Below are positions 44,823 through 53,455 of a DNA stretch of 64,000 nt, one piece after another; position 1 is the first letter of the stretch; each line of letters begins with the position of its first letter. The notes under the pieces were generated by a model that ran no database searches, was not told the DNA's origin, and saw only the letters and a list, made by a program, of their open reading frames with translations. The stretch is from contig NZ_JAEPRJ010000001.1 of NCBI RefSeq assembly GCF_016651435.1, positions 2,542,001-2,606,000 on the forward strand, given 5' to 3'. Position numbers and translations under genes: made by a program. The DNA is from Catonella massiliensis. Lineage in GTDB: Bacteria; Bacillota; Clostridia; Lachnospirales; Lachnospiraceae.

Positions 44823-46004
44823 TTACTTTGAGAACATTATCTTTTCAGAGTCAAACATCTTGGTAAGCACCAATACTAAGACTCCTGTGTACACGATATT
44901 GGCAGCCACTGCTATAAGTACATCTGCGTTTGAATACGAAAATGTAAATATCTTGTTCATGCAGAGAATGCTGTTGTATATCGGTAGTAAGAACAGAGTT
45001 ATCGGAGTTTCACTGTCTCCCTTGCTAAACATAGGCAAGAATGTCATTACCATAATTACCACCATAAGCGGGGATATGAGTGTAGTAGCCTCCTTCACGC
45101 TCTTTGCAAATGCTGAGAGCACTGATATCACTGCAACCATAAGAATGGTGGTTGATATGATGATGATGAAAAGGTACGCAAAGTCCTTAGCCCCATAAAA
45201 TGCTGTATTTACGCCAGATTCCATGCCCTGATACATGGCAGGAAGGGATGCAAATGTACCTACAGAGCTTGAAACACTGGATAAAAAGGCGATTATACTA
45301 AGAGCAAGTATTTTGCCAAGGGCAAGTGCCTGCCTGCTCATAGGTGTTACAAGAAGGGTGGCTATGGTTCCTCTTTCCTTTTCTCCTGCTATGGACTCAG
45401 GTGCAACCGACATACAGCCCGACCATACGAAGATGATAAGGATCATAGGAAGCAGGCTTCCAAAAAGCTTTCCTGTCATGTCCTCTTTATTAGCAAGGTC
45501 GTAGCTTGTCTTCTCGTTTGCATTTACATCAAACTTGTTGCTAAGCTCGGTCTCATAGGCATCAAGGATATCGTAAACCTTTTTGTAGGAAGCCTGTGAC
45601 TCCTCGTTGGCTGAGTTATAGTAAATCTCAACCTGAGGTGCTTCTCCCTCTCCTGTCTTATACTCTGCTACTTCCTTGTCAAAGTTTTCAGGGAAATTTA
45701 TAGCCAGGTCGATGTCTTTGTCAGCAACCAGCTTTTTACTCTCGCCAATATCTCCCTCAACCTTTTTTACCTCAAACTGACTGCGCTCAAGCCTTGGACT
45801 AATTGACTCAGGCAGGTTCTTTACATAAACCTTAGCCACATAGTCTGCATCCACTCCAAACTGATTTCTCATCATGTTTCCCATGAAGGTATACATTATA
45901 AATATCATAAGTCCCGGAAGGATGATGGTGGTAAGGACAAGTCTTTTATCCTTAAAAAATCTTGCCATTTCTTTTCTGAATATTGTATAAATATTATTCT
46001 TCAC
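44823..46004 (-). CDS. ABC-2 type permease (NatB-like)
   Basis: 393 aa. First helix at about 20-42, a large outer domain (about 45-180), then five helices with the typical SGCMSVAPESIAGEKERGTIATLLVTPMSR segment and a C-terminal set. The pattern matches NatB, the membrane part of sodium-type exporters, and related ABC-2 proteins. It overlaps the ATPase gene by 11 bp. The exported compound (Na+, drug or other) is not shown. Confidence 0.88.
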   Translation of the reverse strand: MKNNIYTIFRKEMARFFKDKRLVLTTIILPGLMIFIMYTFMGNMMRNQFGVDADYVAKVYVKNLPESISPRLERSQFEVKKVEGDIGESKKLVADKDIDLAINFPENFDKEVAEYKTGEGEAPQVEIYYNSANEESQASYKKVYDILDAYETELSNKFDVNANEKTSYDLANKEDMTGKLFGSLLPMILIIFVWSGCMSVAPESIAGEKERGTIATLLVTPMSRQALALGKILALSIIAFLSSVSSSVGTFASLPAMYQGMESGVNTAFYGAKDFAYLFIIIISTTILMVAVISVLSAFAKSVKEATTLISPLMVVIMVMTFLPMFSKGDSETPITLFLLPIYNSILCMNKIFTFSYSNADVLIAVAANIVYTGVLVLVLTKMFDSEKIMFSK

Positions 46005-46773
46005 TTCCTACCACCTCCTTATAAATGTCAAAGAATCTGTCCTCTAAGCTCTTACCTCCCTTTATCTCCTCGATGCTGCCACAGGCAGTAAGCCTTCCTT
46101 CTATGATGATGGCTGCCCTGTCGCATATCTTCTCTATGAGGCTGAATATATGTGAGGATATAACTATGGTCTTTCCTTCCTCTTTAAGCTCTACAAGGTA
46201 GTCAACCACTGTCTTAGCTGTGATTACATCAAGTCCGTTGGTAGGCTCGTCAAAGATGATGATTTCAGGATTGTGGACTATTGATATAACAAGGGAGAGC
46301 TTCTGCTTCATACCCTGTGAGAGGTCTCCCACCTTTACTTCTGCAAACTTGTCTATCCCAAATTTACTAAAAAGCTTAGCCTTTCTCTCCTCTCTCTCCT
46401 TTGTTTCAACTCCGTGTAAATCAGAGAAAAAGTCAAAGAGATAGTTAGGTGTAAAGAAGTCCTCTATCTTTAACTCACTTGTAAGAAAGCCTATAGTCTC
46501 TCTTACTCCAAAGGGGTTCTTTACTATGCTTTCACCATTTAGGATTGCATCTCCCGAATCTGGCTTAATCAGGGTTGCAAGCATCCTCAGTGTTGTGGTC
46601 TTTCCTGCTCCATTTGGCCCCAAAAGCCCAAATATTTCACCTTTATTTACTGAAAATGAAATATCATCTACTGCCACCTTGACATTTTTCTTAGTCTTTT
46701 CAATCTTTTTTTGTTTGGCAGAGAGCTTGAAGGTCTTTCTCAGGTTGATAATCTTGATTATTTCTTCCATTAC
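45994..46773 (-). CDS. ABC ATPase (NatA-like)
   Basis: 259 aa from the ATG at 46771-46773 with AAAGGAG upstream; the ORF opens 12 codons earlier. Walker A GPNGAGKTT, Q-loop FLTSELKIEDFFT, signature LSQGMKQKLSLV, Walker B IIIFDEPTNGLD, His in VISSHIFSLIEK. The Gln for Gly in the signature and Met/Lys after it are common in NatA. It powers the NatB-like permease. Stop and start overlap between the genes. Confidence 0.92.
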   Translation of the reverse strand, partial: VMEEIIKIINLRKTFKLSAKQKKIEKTKKNVKVAVDDISFSVNKGEIFGLLGPNGAGKTTTLRMLATLIKPDSGDAILNGESIVKNPFGVRETIGFLTSELKIEDFFTPNYLFDFFSDLHGVETKEREERKAKLFSKFGIDKFAEVKVGDLSQGMKQKLSLVISIVHNPEIIIFDEPTNGLDVITAKTVVDYLVELKEEGKTIVISSHIFSLIEKICDRAAIIIEGRLTACGSIEEIKGGKSLEDRFFDIYKEVVGSEE

Positions 46774-46832
46774 CGGCTTCTCCTTTCTGATAACGCCAAA
46801 TTTTACCACATAAACCCAGAAAATTTCAACCC

Positions 46833-48641
46833 CTAATTCTCAAACTGGCTGTTGTAAAGGTCTGCATAGAAGCCTCCCTTTTCCATGAGTTCAGCGTGAT
46901 TTCCACTCTCTATAATGTCTCCGTCCTTCATCACAAGGATAAGGTCGGCATTCTTGATAGTGGAAAGCCTGTGAGCAATAATAAATGAGGTTCTGCCCAC
47001 CATAAGCCTATCCATAGCTCTTTGTATCTCTTCTTCTGTTCTTGTATCCACAGAGCTTGTAGCCTCATCAAGGATGAGCATAGGAGCATTTTCAACCATT
47101 GCTCTTGCTATTGTAAGCAGCTGCTTCTGTCCTGCCGAGAGACTCACATTTTCATTAAGTACGGTGTCGTAGCCTTCGGGCAGGGTTTTCACATAGCGGT
47201 GGAGTCCTACCGCCTTTGCCGCCTCCCTCACTTCCTCATCCGCCGCCTCTGTCTTGGCATATTTTATATTGTCCTTAATGCTGCCCTCAAAGAGCCAGGT
47301 ATCCTGAAGCACCATACAGAAGGCCTCGTGCACTCCCGACCTCTTAAGTCCGCTTATAGGGGTGCCGTCTATGATGATTTCACCCTCGTTAAGCTCGTAA
47401 AACTTCATAAGGAGGTTGATAAGTGTGGTCTTGCCCGCTCCTGTAGGCCCTACTATAGCTATCTTTTCACCTGATTTCACATCTGCAGAAAAGTTCTTTA
47501 TTATTATTTTGTCAGGATTGTAGCCAAACTTAACATTCTTAAAGCTTACATTTCCCTTTATATCATCGATATGGTCTTTTTTGCCCTCCTCAGAGTCCAT
47601 TTCAGCCTCTAAGAGGAAGCCGAATACTCTCTCACTGGCAGCAGCTGTAGACTGAAGGCTGGTTCCTGCTTGGGCAAACTGCGAGAGAGGCTGGGTAAAG
47701 AGCCTGATATAGAGCATAAATGCCACTATATCTCCTATTTCAGCCATGTTCTTCATAGTAAGTATCGCTCCTGCCACACAAACAGCCACGTAGCCAAGAT
47801 TTCCTACAAAGCCCATAAGAGGCATCATCATGCCTGATAGAAACTGGCTCTTCCAGGCTGATGTATATAGCTTCTCATTCATTTTATCAAATTCTCTCTT
47901 GGTCTTTGCCTCCTTGTTAAAAGCCTTTACAATGAGGTGTCCTGTGTAGGTTTCCTCTACCTGGCCATTTACAAGTCCCAGCTCCTCCTGCTGCATGGCA
48001 AAGTACTTCTGGGATTTGCCCATAATTATCATCATAAAGACAAAGCCTATGATACTTGAAAGTATCCCCACCACCGTCATTATCCAGTTGGTTATAAACA
48101 TCATAAAAAGACTTCCAAAGAACATCGTTATAGCGCCTACAAGGCTTGCCATGCTCTGGTTCATGGTCTGTCCTATGGTGTCTACATCATTGGTGATTCT
48201 TGAAAGTATATCTCCTATGCTGGTTTTGTCAAAATAGGAGAGTGGAAGTCTGTTTATCTTCTTTGATATGTCACTTCTAAGGCTCTTTGAAGTCTTTTGA
48301 GTCACATCAGCCATTATTATACCCTGAAGTAAGTTAAGTATGGCTCCTGCGCCGTACATAATGGCAAGGGTTAGAGCTATCTTAAACACAGCCCCTTTAT
48401 CTATCCCTGTCATCACTCCTTCTGTAATAAGGTTGGTGATTTTCTTCATTTTATCCGGCCCTATTACATTTAATATTGTGCCTGCTGTCGAGAAAATGAT
48501 GGCTGTTATGATGGCAGGCATATATCGTTTTATATAGTTAAAAAGGTCTTTAACTGCCTTTTTAAAGTCTTTTGCCTTTTCTCCGGGCATCATCCCAGGC
48601 CCTGGTCCCGGTCCCATTCCTCTATTCTTTCTCTCTGCCAT
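46833..48641 (-). CDS. ABC exporter subunit (heterodimer B)
   Basis: 602 aa from the ATG at 48639-48641; GAGGAGG stands before it. A Gly/Pro/Met-rich start, six helices (about 55-330), then the nucleotide domain with GPTGAGKTT, signature LSAGQKQLLTIARAM and Walker B LILDEATSSVD with catalytic Glu. Its ATG overlaps the stop of the other subunit gene (TAATG). With that gene it makes a heterodimeric type IV exporter like TM287/288, LmrCD or BmrCD. The catalytic Glu is here, so this is the consensus half. Confidence 0.9.
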   Translation of the reverse strand: MAERKNRGMGPGPGPGMMPGEKAKDFKKAVKDLFNYIKRYMPAIITAIIFSTAGTILNVIGPDKMKKITNLITEGVMTGIDKGAVFKIALTLAIMYGAGAILNLLQGIIMADVTQKTSKSLRSDISKKINRLPLSYFDKTSIGDILSRITNDVDTIGQTMNQSMASLVGAITMFFGSLFMMFITNWIMTVVGILSSIIGFVFMMIIMGKSQKYFAMQQEELGLVNGQVEETYTGHLIVKAFNKEAKTKREFDKMNEKLYTSAWKSQFLSGMMMPLMGFVGNLGYVAVCVAGAILTMKNMAEIGDIVAFMLYIRLFTQPLSQFAQAGTSLQSTAAASERVFGFLLEAEMDSEEGKKDHIDDIKGNVSFKNVKFGYNPDKIIIKNFSADVKSGEKIAIVGPTGAGKTTLINLLMKFYELNEGEIIIDGTPISGLKRSGVHEAFCMVLQDTWLFEGSIKDNIKYAKTEAADEEVREAAKAVGLHRYVKTLPEGYDTVLNENVSLSAGQKQLLTIARAMVENAPMLILDEATSSVDTRTEEEIQRAMDRLMVGRTSFIIAHRLSTIKNADLILVMKDGDIIESGNHAELMEKGGFYADLYNSQFEN

Positions 48642-50383
48642 TACAATTCCTCCTCTGAAAGCTGTGACATAGCGATTTCCTTGTATATAGGGCATGACTT
48701 AAGCAGTTCTTTATGTTTTCCCTGTCCTACAATCCGTCCTTCCTCTAACACAATAATAAGGTCAGCTTCCATAATCGTACCTATCCTCTGTGCAACTATG
48801 AGGCTGGTACTTCCCTTGCTTCTCTCCCTTAGTTCCTTTCTTAGTATCTTATCGGTGCGGTAATCAAGGGCAGAGAAAGAATCGTCAAATATCAGGATTT
48901 CAGGCTTATTGTATAGGCTCCTTGCTATGGAAAGTCTTTGCTTTTGTCCCCCTGATACATTGACAGCTCCCTGTGAAATCTTAGACTTCACATTATCAGT
49001 AAGCTTCTCCACAAATTCCTTTGCCTGTGAGATCTCGAGGGCTTCGTTTAGTCTTTCACTATCAGGAGTATCAGCCCCATAGCAGACATTTTCTTCTACA
49101 GTTCCACTAAAGAGCAGGGCCTTCTGAGGGGCATATCCTATCTTTTTCCTAAGTTCGGAGAGCTTGTACTTCTTTACATTTACCCCATCTACAAGGACCT
49201 CTCCACCTGTAACATCATAAAATCTTGGAATAAGGTTAATTAGGGTGGTCTTGCCACTTCCTGTAGCACCTATGAAGGCAACCATTTCTCCCTTATTTGC
49301 CTTGAAGTTTATATCACTTATTATATCATCTGCGGCATCAGGGTAGTGGAAGGATACATTTCTAAATTCTACAGTGCCTGTCTCTGAGGTATTCTCACAG
49401 CCTTCTCCGTCCATTATCCTATTCTTTGTATCAAGAACTTCATTTATTCTTTTACTTGAAACGATGGCTCTAGGCAAGATTATGAAGGTAAAGGTAAGCA
49501 TCATAAACGACATGATCACCTGCATAGCATAGGAGGAGAACACAATCATATCTGAAAACAGGGTTATTTTATCCTGAAGGGCGGCCTTATCTATGAGATA
49601 AACTCCTATCCAGTATATAGAGAGGGTGAGTCCTGAGCTTATAAGAGTCATTACCGGTGACATTAATGCCATTATTTTCTGGTTAAAGAGGTTCACAGAT
49701 GTAAGCTCTTCATTTGCCTCTTCAAACTTGTCTTCCTGGTACTTCTCTGCATTGTATGCACGAACCACCCTTACACCGCTTAAGTTCTCTCTGGCTACCC
49801 TGTTTATATTGTCTGTAAGAGTCTGCATCTTCTGAAAGCCCGGAACCACAAGGACGAAAATAACCGCTATAAGCACAAGTAAAAATGCGACAGCCACGCC
49901 CGTTGCAGCGGACCACATTAAGTTTTTATTTATAATCTTGGTTATAGCCCAAACAGCCATTATAGGTGCTCTCACACTTGCCTGCAAGCCTATGGCTATT
50001 ACCATCTGTACCTGTGATATGTCATTGGTGGAGCGGGTAATGAGGCTGGCTGTAGAGAATTTACCCATTTCCTCCATTGAAAATGAGATAACCTTGTCAT
50101 ATACCGCTTCTCTAAGCCTTTTTGACAGCCCCGCTGCCACCTGTGCCACAAAGTAGCCTACTACAAACATAGCTGCCATACTTAAGATGGCACAGGCAAG
50201 CATCTTCATGCCTGCCCACACAACAGAGCTAAGTGCACTGTCCGGTGTCTGTATAAGCCTTGTTATCTCTGCCATATAGTCTGGAAGCCTAAGGTCAAGC
50301 CATACCTGAAATACGATGAAGCAAAGGCTGATACAGACAAAGAGCCAATCCTTCTTCCTTAGATACCTAAATAATTTAATCAT
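48641..50383 (-). CDS. ABC exporter subunit (heterodimer A)
   Basis: 580 aa. Six helices (1-310), then GATGSGKTT, signature VSGGQKQRLSIARSL and Walker B ILIFDDSFSALD. The position after Walker B is Asp in place of the catalytic Glu (DDS), and the H-loop reads VAQRIGT with Gln for His, the known degenerate site of such heterodimers. It acts with the coupled downstream subunit. Substrates of this type include drugs, peptides and lipids. The gene follows AGGAAATG. Confidence 0.9.
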   Translation of the reverse strand: MIKLFRYLRKKDWLFVCISLCFIVFQVWLDLRLPDYMAEITRLIQTPDSALSSVVWAGMKMLACAILSMAAMFVVGYFVAQVAAGLSKRLREAVYDKVISFSMEEMGKFSTASLITRSTNDISQVQMVIAIGLQASVRAPIMAVWAITKIINKNLMWSAATGVAVAFLLVLIAVIFVLVVPGFQKMQTLTDNINRVARENLSGVRVVRAYNAEKYQEDKFEEANEELTSVNLFNQKIMALMSPVMTLISSGLTLSIYWIGVYLIDKAALQDKITLFSDMIVFSSYAMQVIMSFMMLTFTFIILPRAIVSSKRINEVLDTKNRIMDGEGCENTSETGTVEFRNVSFHYPDAADDIISDINFKANKGEMVAFIGATGSGKTTLINLIPRFYDVTGGEVLVDGVNVKKYKLSELRKKIGYAPQKALLFSGTVEENVCYGADTPDSERLNEALEISQAKEFVEKLTDNVKSKISQGAVNVSGGQKQRLSIARSLYNKPEILIFDDSFSALDYRTDKILRKELRERSKGSTSLIVAQRIGTIMEADLIIVLEEGRIVGQGKHKELLKSCPIYKEIAMSQLSEEEL

Positions 50384-50537
50384 TTCATTTCCTCCAGGTT
50401 AAGGGTTTAGTTTACTCTCAAAAAGTTTTAAATCATTGTACACCATTATTTTTGGATTTGTCACGATTATTTTTTTGTTTATCTTATTAGATTATCTTAT
50501 ATTTTTTTATTTTTATGTCAGAAATCATTCAAATTAA

Positions 50538-50566
50538 TTGACTATTATTATTCTATAGAATAAAAT
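50538..50566 (+). promoter_or_regulatory. Promoter of the small toxin-like gene
   Basis: TTGACT (50538-50543) and TAAAAT (50561-50566), 17 bp apart, with an upstream T-rich tract. The start of the transcript would lie some 40 bp before the coding region. The stretch 50384-50537 holds nothing else clear. Confidence 0.65.
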
Positions 50567-50613
50567 TATCTTGTTGTCACACCTACACCGGCAACGGAGG
50601 GGAGGTGCAAGAA

Positions 50614-50718
50614 GTGAAGATAGTTTCAGAGTTCTTATTTCTTCTCACAGTAAATGTGGCAAGTTACTTCATTTACAAATGGCTAGAGAAGAATAGCGGT
50701 GACAACGATAGCCTATAA
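50614..50718 (+). CDS. 34-aa membrane peptide, type I toxin-like
   Basis: GTG start at 50614-50616, seven to eight bases after GGAGGGGAGG; a second GTG three codons up would lie within that site. The peptide has one helix (IVSEFLFLLTVNVASYFIY) followed by KWLEKNSGDNDSL, a form common in Firmicutes for single-helix peptides with a KWL motif followed by an AT-poor terminator. It has its own promoter and terminator. Many such genes are type I toxins silenced by antisense RNA, or are annotated holin-like. The antisense RNA is not proven here. Confidence 0.6.
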   Translation: MKIVSEFLFLLTVNVASYFIYKWLEKNSGDNDSL

Positions 50719-50728
50719 GCACGAAAAG

Positions 50729-50762
50729 CCCCTAAGGTTGGCAGACCTTAGGGGTTCTTTTT
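50729..50762. terminator. Terminator of the small toxin-like gene
   Basis: CCCCTAAGGT (50729-50738) and ACCTTAGGGG (50745-50754), then TTCTTTTT. Perfect stem, T-runs on both strands, so it could serve an antisense transcript too. Confidence 0.85.
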
Positions 50763-50873
50763 GGTGCAAGTATTTCTCAGAGTTCTTAGATACATTTTAC
50801 ACTATTCAATGCTTTTTTTCAAGATGTAAAATTAACTACTTCAACTTATGTGATAAGGATGTAAAAATAGTGA

Positions 50874-51224
50874 TTATTCCTCTTCTATCCCAATCCCAAA
50901 TACTCTTTCATCTTCTATTAGCTTAACAAGGTCTTTCTTCTCTGCTTTTACAGCCATTCCATAGACTTTTAAGCCATTTTCATTTACATAACTTAATGCC
51001 CTATAAAGCTCTGTCTTTCTATCCATATAATTATCCATCATATCTGTGAATGCCACATTATCTTTAAGGTAGTTTATAAGGCTTAAATAATGTTTTTTTG
51101 CATTTTCTTCATCTTTTAATTCTTTGAAAGTGACTCCCTCTCCCGTTCCTTCATAGCCTAGGATATATGGATACTTAGGCAGGCTGTTCCCTCTGGTTGC
51201 CCATATACCGGTATTCATGCCCAA
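50874..51224 (-). pseudogene. Anti-sigma-like C-terminal remnant
   Basis: 116 codons from a TTG. The product lacks a membrane helix and any N-terminal sigma-binding region; its end (ALSYVNENGLKVYGMAVKAEKKDLVKLI) is like the outer part of anti-sigma proteins encoded after ECF sigma genes in Clostridia. The frame extends upstream to a stop near 51275, inside the end of the sigma remnant, without an ATG. It seems what is left after a deletion that also took region 4 of the sigma factor. Confidence 0.5.
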
Positions 51225-51259
51225 AATATCATTGTTACCATTTACATCATTTACAATTC

Positions 51260-51535
51260 CTATTCTTCTCTTATTTCCGCTTTATTTTCAGCATTTTCAA
51301 GTCCTATAATAAGTCTTTTATCTCTTCTGTAAGTATTGAAATATAGATTTCTTGCCACCTTATATAGCCAGGCTCTTATTCCCGTATCCGCAGTCACTAC
51401 GGTAATTAAGGCCTTTGCAAAGGTTTCCTGCATCAAATCCTCAGAGAGCTGTCTGTTATGGCTCAGTCCATAGAGGTATAAATATATTTCCCTGCTGTAT
51501 GTCCTATAAACTGCTGCTAAGACATCATTTTCCAT
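51260..51535 (-). pseudogene. ECF sigma factor, region 2 only
   Basis: 91 codons. Region 2 is intact (YRTYSREIYLYLYGLSHNRQLSEDLMQETFAKAL, then AWLYKVARNLYFNTYRRDKR), but the linker and region 4 needed for -35 recognition are absent: the frame ends NKAEIREE within 30 codons. Full ECF factors have about 160-190 aa. With the anti-sigma-like remnant just after it, this is one decayed regulatory pair. Confidence 0.7.
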
Positions 51536-51637
51536 AACCCGCCCCCTTTCTTTATTTTTATAATTTTAACTCTTCTTTATTATATAACACCTGTAAGATA
51601 AAAATGTTACATATTTTTTGATTTTTCCATAAAAAAA

Positions 51638-51655
51638 GACAGCCCTATGACTGTC
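51638..51655 (-). terminator. Weak terminator after the ParE gene
   Basis: A 5-bp GACAG/CTGTC stem with TTTTTTT on the minus strand, eight bases past the toxin stop. Confidence 0.5.
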
Positions 51656-51662
51656 CTTCTAC

Positions 51663-51965
51663 TTAAAAATTACTTGGTGTATACCTTACTGTAATAATGT
51701 GAACTTCATTTTTCATTTTAACAACGCGATAAATAATAGTGTAGTTCTTATAAAAAATCTGCCGATATCCTTGATTTGCGTAGGCTCCAATACGCCTTAT
51801 TGCACCACGTTCCGGCTGCTCTTCTAAACTAAAAATAGACTTCTCCAATCCCTCAACTATTTCCATTGCTGTTGATGGTTCCAAAAGTTCTTCAGCAATA
51901 TATTTGTAAATCAGCTCCAAATCCTGATATGCTCTCGAATAGATTTTAACAGAGTATTTATTCAA
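51663..51965 (-). CDS. RelE/ParE family toxin
   Basis: 100 aa. The ParE pattern is evident: YSVKIYSRAYQDLELIYKYI, IFSLEEQPERGAIRRI, GYRQIFYKNYTIIYRV and VHIITVRYTP. ParE-type members poison gyrase, while RelE-type members cut mRNA; the sequence is closer to ParE by the lack of RelE-type catalytic basic residues. It overlaps the antitoxin gene by 8 bp, the normal layout. Confidence 0.88.
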   Translation of the reverse strand: MNKYSVKIYSRAYQDLELIYKYIAEELLEPSTAMEIVEGLEKSIFSLEEQPERGAIRRIGAYANQGYRQIFYKNYTIIYRVVKMKNEVHIITVRYTPSNF

Positions 51966-52221
51966 AATATTTTCTCCTTAATGAACTTAGAGCTTCTCTT
52001 GCATCAATTAGCACTCCACCTTCAGCAAATTCTTTCTCAGCTTCACTTATCGCATTGTCTGCCTGTGATGTTTCAAGCATTGCATCATATGTTTCAATAC
52101 TCATAACCACCAAATCACCATATCCATTCTTGGTTATAAAAACAGGCTCATTTTTTTTATGACAAATTTCTGAGATTGCTGTGGTATCTCTCAAATCTGT
52201 TATTGGTCTTATTTGCGGCAT
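51958..52221 (-). CDS. Phd/YefM family antitoxin
   Basis: 87 aa. Start IRPITDLRDTTAISEICHKKNEPVFITKNGYGDLVVMS is the Phd/YefM DNA-binding fold; the C-terminal half (EKEFAEGGVLIDAREALSSLRRKYF) would bind the toxin. The ATG follows AGGAGAG. It should repress its own promoter together with ParE. First gene of the pair. Confidence 0.9.
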   Translation of the reverse strand: MPQIRPITDLRDTTAISEICHKKNEPVFITKNGYGDLVVMSIETYDAMLETSQADNAISEAEKEFAEGGVLIDAREALSSLRRKYFE

Positions 52222-52245
52222 AGCTCTCTCCTTTTTTTGTATACT

Positions 52246-52275
52246 ATTATAGCATAATTATGTACAAAATGTCAA
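52246..52275 (-). promoter_or_regulatory. Promoter of the ParE/Phd pair with inverted repeats
   Basis: TTGACA (52270-52275) and TATAAT (52246-52251), 18 bp apart. The -10 area (TAATTATGCTATAATAGTATAC) contains short ATA/TAT inverted arms, which may be the Phd operator. The -35 box overlaps the end of the PatB gene. Confidence 0.6.
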
Positions 52276-53453
52276 TGACTATCCTCCCACAGCCTCACTC
52301 CTGTCTTTAGCCTGTTAAGCCCATCTATGAGGTTCTTTTTGGTGCAGGCTATATTCATCCTAACAAAGCCCTGACCGGATTTGCCGTATTCCCTGCCATC
52401 TGTAAGATAAAGCCCCGTAGTAAGCCTAAGCTCCTTTGCAAAGCCCTTACCTTCGTTTTTAAGTCCTCTTACATCCAGCCAGAATAAATAAGTTGCTTCC
52501 TTTTCCACTACCTTTATTTCAGGGATTTCCTTAGCTATAAAGTCTAGTACCATCTTCCTGCTGTCATCGAGGTATTCATTAAGGCTGTCAAGCCATTCTC
52601 CTCCACCCGTATAGGCTGCAATAGCAGCATCTATAGCAAAGGCATTAGGCTCAGCCACCTCATCCGTATTAAGCCCTCTGTTTACCTTGTTTCTAAGAAT
52701 CTCATTTGGCACAGATACAGCTGCTGTATGAAGGCCTGCTATATTAAAGGCTTTACCGGGACTTAGGCAGGTTACGCTTATCTCTCTTGCAGTCTCAGAC
52801 ACACTTGCAAATGGTACATATTTCTTTTTGTTTACTGTAAGGTCACAATGAACCTCATCAGATATTACAGTTACACCGTGTTTCTTACACAGCTCTGCCA
52901 CCCTTATAAGCTCATCCTTAGTCCATATCCTTCCACCCGGATTCTGTGGATTGCAGAGTATCATAAGAGTAGTCTGGGTGTCTGAAAGGTCTTTTTCAAG
53001 CTGCCTAAAGTCCATCTCATAGCGGTTATCCTTAAGCACCAAGGGACTTTCAAGAGCAACTCTTCCGTTGTTTAGTATGGAGTTAAAAAATATATTGTAA
53101 ACAGGAGTCTGGATTAGCACCTTCTCAGCAGGAGTTGTTAGCTTTCTAACAAGGCTTGATATAGCAGGGACTACTCCTGTAGTAAAAATTAACCAGTCCT
53201 TTTCCATGGTGAAATTATGCCTGCTCTTCCACCAGCCAATGTAGGCCTCATACCATTCATCAGTTATGCCTGAATAGCCAAAAACTCCATGCTTAACCCT
53301 AGCCTCAAGAGCCTTTCTTATAGAAGGTGCGGCCTCAAAGTCCATATCTGCGACCCACATAGGGAGTTCGTTTTCTTCCACCTTCCACTTCTCTGCATTG
53401 GTATTTCTTCTGTTTATCTCTTTATCAAAATTAAATGACTTTTCAATATGCAT
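52272..53453 (-). CDS. MalY/PatB-type aminotransferase (putative C-S lyase)
   Basis: 393 aa. Class I/II PLP fold: LPMWVADMDFEAAPSI, FTTGVVPAISSLVRKL, NPQNPGGRIWTKDEL, VISDEVHCDL and SPGKAFNIAGLHTA, the last with the PLP Lys. The WVADMDF start is that of the MalY/PatB group, which splits cystathionine or cysteine conjugates. It lies 2 bp after the DUF3737 gene, a pairing often found in Firmicutes. No sulfur regulator site can be seen. Confidence 0.9.
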   Translation of the reverse strand: MHIEKSFNFDKEINRRNTNAEKWKVEENELPMWVADMDFEAAPSIRKALEARVKHGVFGYSGITDEWYEAYIGWWKSRHNFTMEKDWLIFTTGVVPAISSLVRKLTTPAEKVLIQTPVYNIFFNSILNNGRVALESPLVLKDNRYEMDFRQLEKDLSDTQTTLMILCNPQNPGGRIWTKDELIRVAELCKKHGVTVISDEVHCDLTVNKKKYVPFASVSETAREISVTCLSPGKAFNIAGLHTAAVSVPNEILRNKVNRGLNTDEVAEPNAFAIDAAIAAYTGGGEWLDSLNEYLDDSRKMVLDFIAKEIPEIKVVEKEATYLFWLDVRGLKNEGKGFAKELRLTTGLYLTDGREYGKSGQGFVRMNIACTKKNLIDGLNRLKTGVRLWEDSH

Positions 53454-53455
53454 AT

